A stretch of 16,015 nt of DNA from Tangfeifania sp. (GTDB taxonomy: Bacteria > Bacteroidota > Bacteroidia > Bacteroidales > Prolixibacteraceae), in contig JAGYMR010000041.1 of the NCBI GenBank assembly GCA_018400515.1, forward strand, positions 1-16,015, given 5' to 3'. Of the stretch, positions 1 through 7,114 are shown one piece after another (within the stretch, counting starts at the first letter, position 1; each line of letters begins with the position of its first letter). The position numbers and the translations under genes are program-made. The notes under the pieces were generated by a model. The model worked only from the letters and a program-made list of their open reading frames with translations. It did no database searches and was not told where the DNA came from.

Positions 1-91
1 CGACACCATCAGCAGCCTGACCGGAAAAATCGGGAGGCTGAAGGGAGTTCAGATAAAATCAGTGCTAACCAAAAACCAGGAAGACAAATGA
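1..91 (+). CDS. C-terminal tail of TM1266-type iron-only hydrogenase system regulator (partial, 5' end outside window)
   Basis: An open frame enters from the left edge (first full codon at 2) and ends with TGA at 89-91. It encodes 29 residues, including LTGKIGRLKGVQIKS followed by a polar tail. This resembles my memory of the C-terminus of the small (about 80 aa) TM1266 family, annotated as putative iron-only hydrogenase system regulator, in which a Gly-Lys-(I/L)-Gly segment precedes a final beta strand. The fold is ACT/NikR-C-terminal-like and the biochemical role is not established. The TGA overlaps the hydG ATG as ATGA, so the two are translationally coupled. Members of this family sit next to hydE, hydF and hydG, which supports the call. 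Only the last third is visible. Confidence 0.65.
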   Translation, partial: DTISSLTGKIGRLKGVQIKSVLTKNQEDK

Positions 92-1614
92 AGCATCCAA
101 CAACATGGGAAGATCAGATCATCAAAAAAGAGGAGATTGAAAAATACCTGATTGGCGGGAAAGATTTTATTGACGAAAATGAAATCTTCCGGCAACTGGA
201 AAACAATAAGCAACCGGACAGGCAACGCATCCGGGACATCATGCAGAAATCACTCTCGGTCGAACGTTTGGATCCTGATGAAACGGCGGCATTGCTTGAT
301 GTCGAAGATGAAGATCTGCTTCAGGAGATGTATGCCACAGCCCTGGAGGTAAAACGAAAAGTCTATGACAACCGCATTGTTTTTTTTGCCCCGCTCTATT
401 GTTCAAATCTTTGCGTCAATTCATGCCTTTACTGTGGGTTCCGTAGAGAGAATACCGACGAAAAACGGCGCAGGCTGAAGATGGATGAGATCAGGGAAGA
501 GACCCGCATCATGACCCGGGAAGGACATAAGCGGATGATCATTGTTTTCGGGGAGCATCCCCAAAGCGATGCGGACTACATGGTGGATGCCATCAATGCG
601 GTCTATTCGGTCCGGGAAAAATCCCTCCGGGGACCGGGAAACGGCAACATCCGCAGGATCAATGTAAATGCCGCCCCCATGGAGATTGCCCGGCTTCGGC
701 AATTATGGGAAGCAGGCATCGGGACCTACCAGGTTTTCCAGGAAACGTATCATAAGCCCACTTACCGGATAGTGCATCCCCGCGGGCCCAAAGCCAATTA
801 CCGCTGGCGTTTATATGCCTTGCACCGCGCCATGGATGCGGGCATCGACGATGTGGCCACCGGGGCCCTGTTCGGCATCTACAACTGGAAATTTGAAGTG
901 ATGGGCCTCCTTTACCATGCAATGGACCTTGAACGGCAATTCAACATAGGGCCCCACACCATCTCATTCCCCCGGCTCACGCCGGCTAGTGGTTCCGACT
1001 TCAACTCAACGTCAAAATACCTGGTCAGCGACAGAGACATGAAAAAGCTGATCGCCATATTGCGGCTTTCCGTTCCCTATACAGGTTTAATCTGTACCGT
1101 CAGGGAAAAACCTGAAACCCACCTCGATTTTATGACCATTGGCTGTACCCAAACCGATGCTTCCAGCAATATCGGAATCGGTGGATATACCGAAGCCATG
1201 AAACAAAAAGCCCTCGCCCAGGCAACCGGGGTGGAGCAGGTGAAAAACAACCAGCAATTTATCCTGAATGACACCCGCAGCCTGGATGAGATGACCCGGG
1301 AGATCGCCCGGCTCGGAATGATCGCCTCCTTTTGTACGGCAGGCTATCGCTGTGGACGAACCGGCGATAAAATCATGGAACTCCTGCGAACCTGTAAAGA
1401 GGGAAAATTTTGTAAACTGAATGCGGTCCTCACCTATCGCGAATTCCTGGACGATTATGCTTCTGAAGCAACCAGGAAAATTGGTGAAGGCCTTATCAAC
1501 AAAGAACTTGAAGAAATAGAAAGGATGCCTTTTTATCAAAAAGGGAAACTGTACGAAAATTTCATGAAAAAATACCAACAAATTTGCCATGGCGAACGGG
1601 ACATATACATTTAA
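88..1614 (+). CDS. hydG: [FeFe]-hydrogenase H-cluster maturase HydG (radical SAM tyrosine lyase), variant C-terminal cluster motif
   Basis: HydG cleaves tyrosine to p-cresol and dehydroglycine and converts the latter to the CO and CN- ligands of an iron synthon for the hydrogenase H-cluster. It acts in the cytoplasm. The protein has 508 aa, slightly longer than the usual ~470. The radical-SAM CX3CX2C motif is C109-C113-C116, with an additional Cys at 105. Family blocks include GEHP, NVNAAP, QVFQETYH, HPRGPK, ALFGIYNWKFEVMGLLYH and GPHTISFPR, and the tail GERDIYI. The C-terminal auxiliary-cluster motif expected as CX2CX22C reads C416-T-A-G419-Y-R-C422, then C442: Gly replaces the second Cys, while the 22-residue spacing to C442 is kept. 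C422 and C436 are extra cysteines. The start overlaps the preceding stop (ATGA), and the 3' end overlaps the next ORF by 26 nt. The identity as HydG rather than ThiH rests on these blocks and on the TM1266-like neighbour. Confidence 0.93.
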   Translation: MKHPTTWEDQIIKKEEIEKYLIGGKDFIDENEIFRQLENNKQPDRQRIRDIMQKSLSVERLDPDETAALLDVEDEDLLQEMYATALEVKRKVYDNRIVFFAPLYCSNLCVNSCLYCGFRRENTDEKRRRLKMDEIREETRIMTREGHKRMIIVFGEHPQSDADYMVDAINAVYSVREKSLRGPGNGNIRRINVNAAPMEIARLRQLWEAGIGTYQVFQETYHKPTYRIVHPRGPKANYRWRLYALHRAMDAGIDDVATGALFGIYNWKFEVMGLLYHAMDLERQFNIGPHTISFPRLTPASGSDFNSTSKYLVSDRDMKKLIAILRLSVPYTGLICTVREKPETHLDFMTIGCTQTDASSNIGIGGYTEAMKQKALAQATGVEQVKNNQQFILNDTRSLDEMTREIARLGMIASFCTAGYRCGRTGDKIMELLRTCKEGKFCKLNAVLTYREFLDDYASEATRKIGEGLINKELEEIERMPFYQKGKLYENFMKKYQQICHGERDIYI

Positions 1615-1888
1615 AAATGCCCATAATCGATCCGGAGAATATTCCAACCCAAAAAAATGGTTCAATGAAATCGCCGAAGAGCTGCAATCCCAATGGGGGG
1701 TACAGGCCTATTTTTGTGAAATTTTCGGAAACCGGTGGTCCTTTTTTGCCGGAGATCAGACGCTGGATATTCCCCTGCACCGGATCCGGCTCAATGAGCA
1801 CTACGGTATGATCACCGGAGAGATCTCCTGCCCTGTGGATGTTTGGCAGGAAACAGTAGAACAAATAAAAAAAACCGCTCCCGCCTGA
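1589..1888 (+). CDS. Unrecognised 99-aa protein overlapping hydG
   Basis: I do not recognise this family. The ATG lies 26 nt inside the 3' end of hydG in another frame, which suggests translational coupling and membership of the hydrogenase maturation operon. The protein is soluble, with no signal peptide or membrane segment. It is rich in aromatic residues (segments KKWFNEIAEEL, WGVQAYFCEIF, RWSFFAG) and contains two cysteines. The N-terminal third looks helical, followed by a likely beta-rich middle and a C-terminal helix (VWQETVEQIKK). The composition is protein-like, and no overlapping reading frame is a better candidate for this interval. No clear ribosome binding site is present, as is usual here. 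A role linked to HydG is inferred only from position. Confidence 0.6.
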   Translation: MANGTYTFKNAHNRSGEYSNPKKWFNEIAEELQSQWGVQAYFCEIFGNRWSFFAGDQTLDIPLHRIRLNEHYGMITGEISCPVDVWQETVEQIKKTAPA

Positions 1889-1936
1889 GCTCCCCCCGCC
1901 AAAACACTAAAGAGAAAGTCCGGAGCGGCCTTGCGC

Positions 1937-1982
1937 CCCGGGAACAAAACTTTATCCCGGGCCGTTTCATTTTTCCCTTTTT
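1937..1982 (+). terminator. Probable rho-independent terminator of the hyd operon
   Basis: A 7-bp GC-rich stem, CCCGGGA (1937-1943) with TCCCGGG (1955-1961), has an 11-nt loop. It is followed by a T-rich tract (1964-1982) interrupted by a few C residues. It lies 48 nt after the stop of the 99-aa gene and just upstream of the gltX promoter box, so it would separate the two transcripts. The stem is strong but the T tract is imperfect. A further arm pair, 1875-1881 with 1922-1928 (CCGCTCC/GGAGCGG), could form a larger structure. Confidence 0.6.
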
Positions 1983-1989
1983 TAAAATA

Positions 1990-1997
1990 TATCTTTG
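1990..1997 (+). promoter_or_regulatory. Bacteroidota-type -7 promoter box for gltX
   Basis: TATCTTTG matches the Bacteroidota sigma consensus TAnnTTTG exactly and lies 20 nt upstream of the gltX ATG. A TTTC at 1965-1968, 21 nt upstream, could serve as the -33 element. Transcription would start around 2004, giving a very short leader. The box lies downstream of the hairpin at 1937-1961. Confidence 0.6.
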
Positions 1998-2017
1998 CAG
2001 CGAAAAAAATTGAAACA

Positions 2018-3547
2018 ATGAGCCATTCAAAAATCCGGGTCCGGTTTGCCCCCAGCCCAACGGGTCCTCTGCACATGGGGGGCGTAAGGACAGCCCTTTT
2101 CAACTACCTTTTTGCCAAAAAGAACAACGGCGATTTTATTCTTCGCATTGAAGATACCGACCAAAACCGGTTTGTGCCGGGGGCTGAAGACTACATCCTG
2201 AAAAGCCTGGAGTGGACCGGATTGCTTCCCGATGAGGGACCGGGAATTGGCGGTGATTTCGGTCCTTACCGCCAAAGCGAACGAAAAGGCCTCTATAAAA
2301 AATATGCCGACCAGCTGGTGGAATCGGGCTGGGCCTATCTGGCTTTTGATACCCCGGAAGAGATGGAACAACTCCGGAAGGAGGCAGAGGAAGCAAAAGA
2401 GACTTTTTCATACGGGATCTCCAACCGGAAGAAACTGAATAACTCCCTGGCACTTTCCGAAGAAGCGGTAAAAGAAAAAATAGCCGCCGGTGAAAAATAT
2501 GTCATCCGCTTTAAAATGCCCGAAGATGCAGATGTGACAGAGAACGACCTTATCCGTGGCTCCGTTACTTTTAATACCACCAGGAGCCTCGACGACAAGG
2601 TATTGTTCAAATCGGACGGAATGCCCACGTATCACCTGGCTAATGTTGTCGACGATCATCTGATGAACATCTCCCATGTTATCCGGGGAGAAGAGTGGTT
2701 ATCTTCATTGCCCTTGCATGTTTTGCTTTACCGGGCCCTGGGCTGGGAGGATTCCAAACCCGCATTTGCCCATTTGCCCCTCATCCTCAAACCCAAAGGA
2801 AAAGGGAAACTCAGCAAACGCGACGGGGATAAAATGGGATTCCCAGTTTTCCCTTTGGAGTGGAAAGATTCACGCACGGGCGAAATTTTCCGCGGTTACC
2901 GCGAAGACGGCTACTTCCCCGAAGCTTTTGTTAACTTGCTGGCATTGCTGGGCTGGAATCCGGGGACAGAGGAGGAGTTCTTTTCCCTCCGGGAGTTAAC
3001 TGCGAAATTCTCCCTTGACCGGGTGGTGAAATCCGGCTCGCGGTTCAACCCAGAAAAAGCAAAATGGATCAATAACCACTATTTCCAAAAAAAATCAGCG
3101 AAAGAACTGGTCTCCCTTTTTCAACCTGTTTTGAAAGAAAAAGGGATCGCATCGCCGGACCGGAAAACCGAAAAAGTTATTGCTGAAATAAAGGAGCGGT
3201 GTGTTTTCGTTCATGACCTCTGGGACCAGGGCCATTTCTTCTTCCGCCCCCCCGCCACTTACGATGAGAAAACGGTTCGGAAACGCTGGAAAGAAGATAC
3301 TCCCGGGAAGCTCACCGCCATTGCCGAATTATTTGAGAAGGCAGAAAACTGGGAGGCAGGGGCCCTTAAAGAACTGTTCTCCGGGTTCATGAACGAAAAG
3401 GAGTGGTCCTTTGGAGCGGTCATGAACCCGCTCCGGCTTTGCCTGGTTGGAGGAAATGTGGGCCCCGACCTGTTTAAAATCTGTGAAATCCTTGGAAAAC
3501 AGGAAACCATTTCAAGGATCCGGAACGGGATCGAGGCCATCGGATAA
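2018..3547 (+). CDS. gltX: Glutamate--tRNA ligase (discriminating GluRS, class I)
   Basis: GltX charges tRNA-Glu with glutamate in the cytoplasm for translation. The protein has 509 aa, normal for Bacteroidota. The N-terminal catalytic Rossmann fold shows the HIGH-type signature PSPTGPLHMGG (HMGG at residues 19-22). The KMSKS-type loop is KLSKR at 264-268. Further signatures are EDTDQNR and VIRGEEWLSS. The C-terminal part is the helical anticodon-binding domain. The segment after KLSKR, containing GFPVFPLEW, is typical of Bacteroidales enzymes. I chose the ATG at 2018, not an in-frame TTG at 1931, because homology begins at KIRVRFAPSPTG and the TAnnTTTG promoter lies between the two. The gene is a single transcription unit converging on the minus-strand DUF3267 gene. 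Confidence 0.97.
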   Translation: MSHSKIRVRFAPSPTGPLHMGGVRTALFNYLFAKKNNGDFILRIEDTDQNRFVPGAEDYILKSLEWTGLLPDEGPGIGGDFGPYRQSERKGLYKKYADQLVESGWAYLAFDTPEEMEQLRKEAEEAKETFSYGISNRKKLNNSLALSEEAVKEKIAAGEKYVIRFKMPEDADVTENDLIRGSVTFNTTRSLDDKVLFKSDGMPTYHLANVVDDHLMNISHVIRGEEWLSSLPLHVLLYRALGWEDSKPAFAHLPLILKPKGKGKLSKRDGDKMGFPVFPLEWKDSRTGEIFRGYREDGYFPEAFVNLLALLGWNPGTEEEFFSLRELTAKFSLDRVVKSGSRFNPEKAKWINNHYFQKKSAKELVSLFQPVLKEKGIASPDRKTEKVIAEIKERCVFVHDLWDQGHFFFRPPATYDEKTVRKRWKEDTPGKLTAIAELFEKAENWEAGALKELFSGFMNEKEWSFGAVMNPLRLCLVGGNVGPDLFKICEILGKQETISRIRNGIEAIG

Positions 3548-3597
3548 ACCTCCAGCGCCGGATGCCCCACTGCAGCCCATTCAAAGGAAAAGAGCTG

Positions 3598-3648
3598 AAA
3601 AAAAAATTCGCGAAGGACGGCCTTAAAACACCGGGGTTTTTCCCCTTT
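3598..3648 (-). terminator. Weak terminator candidates between convergent genes
   Basis: The 115-nt gap between the convergent gltX and DUF3267 genes holds a short GGGG-TTTTT-CCCC hairpin (3633-3645), followed on the plus strand by TTT. It also holds an AAGG/CCTT stem (3613-3624) that on the minus strand is followed, six bases later, by a run of nine T (3598-3606 as A on the plus strand). Both stems are only 4 bp, so the call is tentative. Either could end transcription of one of the two converging genes. Confidence 0.3.
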
Positions 3649-3662
3649 GTTGCAGAAAGGCA

Positions 3663-4313
3663 CTACTGGTGAACGACCCGCTTATAAAAATAACTTTTCT
3701 TTACCTTTTTAACATCAAAGGTAAACACCTCCGAACCGGGATCCGCACAGAAAAAGGAGAGCAATCCGATATCCCCGGCGCAAAACAGGCTGTGGGCACT
3801 CATGATGAATATCCAGCCATAGGTAACCGGCTGTCCGGGCATCGCCAGAATCCCTGCCAGGGTTACCACCTGAACAACCACAAGAGGGGCCAGCGCGACA
3901 AGGGTAAACTGACTTCTGTTCAGAACATGCCGATCGGCTTCTGCATAAAAAATGAACTTTTTTAAAGACCCCCCAAAAGAAATTTTGGGAGCGCCGGCCA
4001 ATTTCAAAGCAATCCCGTGCAGCAATTCATGAACGGCAATCAACAGCGTAAACGAAAAAACCAATGCCAAAATGCTATAAAACAGGGGGGACCAGGCACC
4101 CCGGATGGCCAAAACGATTGCCCGTGCCGAAAAAAAGAGCCCCACTAAAACCATTACCAGCTGGTAAACCATGTAAAACCGGATAATCTTCTGGTCCGTG
4201 GTCATCTGCCTTATCACAAAATTTTTGATTTCCCGGTGATCCACCTCCGCTGCCAGTTCAAACGACTCCCCCGCCTGCAACTCTTCAATGGTCGGATTCC
4301 TCTTTTTGCTCAT
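3663..4313 (-). CDS. DUF3267 putative membrane zincin metalloprotease
   Basis: The protein has 216 aa and four predicted membrane segments, roughly residues 46-70, 76-100, 136-158 and 163-188. The HExxH zinc motif HELLHG is at residues 95-100 at the end of the second segment. A downstream membrane-embedded block SAHSLFCAGD (172-181) could supply further ligands (H174, D181). This pattern is that of DUF3267, a family related to site-2-type intramembrane proteases; substrates are unknown. The N-terminal 40 residues and the basic C-terminus are cytoplasmic-like. Its start lies 29 nt inside the flippase gene, so it is the last gene of the FkbM-flippase-DUF3267 operon. A role in regulated proteolysis or envelope maintenance is inference only. 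Confidence 0.8.
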   Translation of the reverse strand: MSKKRNPTIEELQAGESFELAAEVDHREIKNFVIRQMTTDQKIIRFYMVYQLVMVLVGLFFSARAIVLAIRGAWSPLFYSILALVFSFTLLIAVHELLHGIALKLAGAPKISFGGSLKKFIFYAEADRHVLNRSQFTLVALAPLVVVQVVTLAGILAMPGQPVTYGWIFIMSAHSLFCAGDIGLLSFFCADPGSEVFTFDVKKVKKSYFYKRVVHQ

Positions 4314-5748
4314 AAAGTATAATTTTGTACAAATCCCTCAAATTCAACAATCGAAATAATAAAGCAATCAACAACGAACCTAAAAGCATTCCAAGATACC
4401 CGTAAACCCAGTTGTCAATGTGTTTTGAAATGATCCCCAGAACAACAACCCCGCCGGCATAGAAAAGCAATTGCAACACATATTTTATCCCCGGTTTTAG
4501 CCTAAAAATGATAAGTGCCAGCACAAGCTGGGTCACCCCGGTAAACAGTTGGGTGGAAACACTGGCATAAGCTGCTCCAAGGGCCTGGTACCGGGGAATG
4601 AGGATCAGATTTAACAAAACATTGAGAACTACCCCGCCCAAAGCCATCAGGTTTAACTGCTTAATACTTCCATTGGCCGTAAGTAAAGTCCCAAAAATAT
4701 AGGTCGTGCCAATTCCGATAAAACCGGTCATCAGGATTCCAAAAACCTCTGCAGAAAGGTGGGTATTGGATCGATAGAGCAGGGACATGATTTCATCGTT
4801 GTAAAGGGCACTGGAGACAGCAACGACAATGGCCGGTACCATCAGCAGGGTGTAAGATAACTTCACCATCTGCCCCACCGGCTCCTTCTGCTTGATCATT
4901 TTGGAAAAGATCGGAAGCAGTAAAACGGCGAAAAGCCCTCCAAAAACAGCCACTGCATCAAGTAACCGGAATCCCTGGGCATAAATCCCGGCCTGTTTCT
5001 CCCCCGCGGTACCGGCAAGCATCCGCTCCAGCAATACCGAATCAATGCGGTTGTACAAAGCCATCAACAAAATGAGCAGGGCATAAGGATACGACTTTCG
5101 CAAAAAAACCCGGAAAAAGGTGAAATTAAATTTAATTTTTATCCTTCCGGTTTTTCTCAACACAACCACAAAGGTGGTAAGACTTGTCAGGGCATAAGCA
5201 ACCGTCTGCACATAAACAAACCATTTGATGGTAAAAGGCCGGTCCATCACATCAGTAAACAGCAATATTCCGCAAATAATGATCATCAGGGCCCGATCCA
5301 TGACCGAAATAAAACTGTCGGTCCGGAAATGGTGTAAAGCACTGATATTGGATCGCAGGTAAAGGGTAAAGGAGATCAAAAACTGATTTAATATCAGGAA
5401 AAAGAGCAAATGGAACTGCACCTTGCTGTAGCCGATAACAAAAGCAACCGTGAGGCTGAAAACAGCATAAACAATGGCCAGCAACAGTTTCAAACCCACA
5501 ATGTTGGATAAATGCTTGGGAAGCAAAAAATTATGGCGGGCAATGTTGCGGTTGTTGTAATTGGTGATCCCCAGGTCAAGCAGAATGTTCAGGAGCATAG
5601 AGAAATTGAAAAGGGCAAAATAGAGGCCGTAATGCTCATCCCCGACCAGGTTCTGAACCGTCCGGTCAATCCCGAAAATCCAGAAAGGTTTTACCAACAG
5701 GTTGAGAACAACCAACAATAAAAGATTTGTTATAAATTTCCGTTTCAA
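4285..5748 (-). CDS. MOP-superfamily polysaccharide/lipid-linked oligosaccharide flippase (Wzx-like), TTG start
   Basis: The protein has 487 aa with about 14 hydrophobic segments and the two-bundle pattern of the polysaccharide transport (PST/Wzx) branch of the MOP superfamily. Such proteins move undecaprenyl-linked glycans, or in other branches small molecules, across the inner membrane. Recognisable features are the N-terminal segment with GLYFALFNFSMLLNILLDLG, the conserved YNRIDSVLLE in the second half, and NVLLNLILIPRYQALGAAYA near TM10-11. The start is TTG at 5746-5748 (TTG AAA CGG); the nearby upstream ATG is out of frame and hits TGA within six codons. The gene lies 68 nt downstream of the FkbM methyltransferase and overlaps the DUF3267 gene. 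No glycosyltransferase is visible around it, so the substrate cannot be assigned. Confidence 0.87.
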   Translation of the reverse strand: MKRKFITNLLLLVVLNLLVKPFWIFGIDRTVQNLVGDEHYGLYFALFNFSMLLNILLDLGITNYNNRNIARHNFLLPKHLSNIVGLKLLLAIVYAVFSLTVAFVIGYSKVQFHLLFFLILNQFLISFTLYLRSNISALHHFRTDSFISVMDRALMIIICGILLFTDVMDRPFTIKWFVYVQTVAYALTSLTTFVVVLRKTGRIKIKFNFTFFRVFLRKSYPYALLILLMALYNRIDSVLLERMLAGTAGEKQAGIYAQGFRLLDAVAVFGGLFAVLLLPIFSKMIKQKEPVGQMVKLSYTLLMVPAIVVAVSSALYNDEIMSLLYRSNTHLSAEVFGILMTGFIGIGTTYIFGTLLTANGSIKQLNLMALGGVVLNVLLNLILIPRYQALGAAYASVSTQLFTGVTQLVLALIIFRLKPGIKYVLQLLFYAGGVVVLGIISKHIDNWVYGYLGMLLGSLLIALLFRLLNLRDLYKIILYEQKEESDH

Positions 5749-5816
5749 AATTTCCGATTCATTCGTTAACCGAGATCCATTTTTCCATCCACGAAATCAC
5801 CTTTAATGAAAAACGC

Positions 5817-6602
5817 TCATGCCCCCGGGATCTGATTTTTGCCGTGCGGTTGCATGTCCGGGGCTTCCTCCGGAAGAAAAAAGAAATTCTGTTTCTGACA
5901 ACCCCCCTTTCCCCAGGGCACCAGGGTATGCTTTTGAAGCGTATACGCCGTGTAGCCCTTTTCATTTAAAAATGCCATGCACTTTTGGCGGTTCTCATTA
6001 TCCCATAATTCGCAATAAATGAGCGGTCTGTTTTTTTCAATCAGCTTTTCAGCTCCCTTTAGAACAAAATATTCAAAATTCTCCACATCAATCTTTACCC
6101 CGGTAATTTTTTTGGGAGAGGCCATCAATTCAGGAAGGTCATCCAGTTTTACCATAGGGACTTTCAACCGCTGGCCTGCATTAAATTCCGGAATGTCCTT
6201 GTGTACCACATGACTCAATCCATGCATGCAGACATGGTTGATTACCGGCATCACCATTTCCACGCGTCCATTCTCATTTCCCGCAGCAAGCAAAAAATCC
6301 CGGACATTCGTCAAACGAAACCGCTTTTTTATCCGCCGGAGGATCTCCATATTGAGGGGCAGTGGTTCAAAGGAGAAGACCGTACTGCCGGGCAGGGCAC
6401 GGGCTAAATGATAACTCGTGACACCAATATTGGCCCCAAGGTCGAGCACCAGGCCCTCAGGAGGCAAAAGTTTCAGGAAATAAAAAAAATCTTTCTCCCG
6501 CCGGTCGATCCTGATCTTTACGATCACAAACAATGCAAAAATGTAGAGGAAGGTCTTGATTCCCAGCATTTTTTGGAGAAGGTATTTTGTAAATGTTTTC
6601 AT
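5817..6602 (-). CDS. FkbM-family SAM-dependent methyltransferase
   Basis: The protein has 261 aa. A hydrophobic stretch at residues 15-30 may anchor it to the membrane. The SAM-binding motif I is VLDLGANIG (52-60), followed by the acidic strand end FSFEP (E79). FkbM hallmarks follow: VKLDDL in the middle, GVKIDVENFEYFVLKGA, and the closing strand LIYCELW. FkbM enzymes are O-methyltransferases, often acting on sugars of surface glycans, which fits the flippase next door. I took the ATG at 6600-6602; a TTG one codon earlier adds a residue but is less likely. A TATCTTTG box lies 18 nt upstream, so this is the first gene of the minus-strand operon. Confidence 0.88.
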   Translation of the reverse strand: MKTFTKYLLQKMLGIKTFLYIFALFVIVKIRIDRREKDFFYFLKLLPPEGLVLDLGANIGVTSYHLARALPGSTVFSFEPLPLNMEILRRIKKRFRLTNVRDFLLAAGNENGRVEMVMPVINHVCMHGLSHVVHKDIPEFNAGQRLKVPMVKLDDLPELMASPKKITGVKIDVENFEYFVLKGAEKLIEKNRPLIYCELWDNENRQKCMAFLNEKGYTAYTLQKHTLVPWGKGGCQKQNFFFLPEEAPDMQPHGKNQIPGA

Positions 6603-6619
6603 CAATTACGCTTCTGCTG

Positions 6620-6627
6620 CAAAGATA
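6620..6627 (-). promoter_or_regulatory. Bacteroidota-type -7 box for the FkbM-flippase-DUF3267 operon
   Basis: On the minus strand the sequence reads TATCTTTG, an exact TAnnTTTG match, identical to the gltX box and at a similar distance (17 nt) from the start codon. No convincing TTTG -33 element is seen at about 20 nt upstream. Confidence 0.55.
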
Positions 6628-6836
6628 TTGGATTTTTAATTCTTTCGTTGCTATTTTTTGCCCCCGGATTAAAACAAATTTGAAATATTTTTCAGCCGGC
6701 TTGAACGAATCCGGCCCGGATTTGATCATTTTATTATATGCCCGGCATGGACCATTCCCGGAAGAGCGGGAATAAAACGGAAAGGGAATATTTTCCTTTG
6801 TCGTAAAATTTCTGCGTATAGCTCGTTTTATGTGTT

Positions 6837-6844
6837 TATATTTG
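6837..6844 (+). promoter_or_regulatory. Plus-strand promoter box with possible long leader
   Basis: TATATTTG is an exact TAnnTTTG match. A start near 6851 would give a leader of about 400 nt to the DUF4412 gene at 7250, covering the GC-rich arms at 6868-6923 and both 135-nt repeats. The -33 match (TTCTG at 6810-6814) is poor. Confidence 0.4.
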
Positions 6845-6979
6845 TTTTGTGGGGATAAAACCCGAAACCCGGTTGATGTGCTTTCCGGGAAAAAGTTCGT
6901 GCGGTTTAAGGGGTGAAACCCGATGAAAAGGCATTTTTTAAACAGCTAATTATCAGACTTTAAAACAAATTACTTTCAA

Positions 6980-7114
6980 ATGAAACGAGCATGATGCAAA
7001 CATCACAAAAGGTGATGAATAAAATAACAAGCGAGTTCCATGGGCCCTATGAAAAAAGGATGTTAGAAATTAATACTTGATTGAATTACAGATATTAAAT
7101 TTAATTTTATTCGA
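6980..7114 (+). repeat. 135-nt tandem repeat, unit 1
   Basis: This unit begins ATGAAACGAGCATGATGC and is followed without a gap by unit 2. The two align over 135 nt with no indels and 15 differences (about 89% identity). Fourteen of the differences fall in the last 68 nt; the first 67 nt differ at one base. The conserved half contains a CATCAC-AAAAG-GTGATG hairpin and the block TTCCATGGGCC. A small frame (6991-7080) could encode 29 aa starting MMQTSQKVMNKITSEFHGP. The last half contains ATACTTG, similar to the promoter box in unit 2. Confidence 0.9.

Noticed and set aside
1087..1665. Minus-strand open frame of 192 codons opposite hydG
   Set aside because: It lies antisense to highly conserved HydG motifs and has no family features.
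1931..2017. Upstream TTG start extending gltX by 29 residues
   Set aside because: The extension would include the terminator hairpin and the TAnnTTTG promoter box, and GluRS homology begins right after the ATG at 2018.
6457..6729. Minus-strand 90-codon frame upstream of and overlapping the FkbM gene
   Set aside because: It overlaps the FkbM start in another frame and spans its promoter, with no recognisable features.
6868..6923. Known riboswitch in the leader
   Set aside because: The paired arms do not match any riboswitch consensus I can recognise, such as cobalamin, TPP, SAM or c-di-GMP, so only an unnamed structured leader is proposed.
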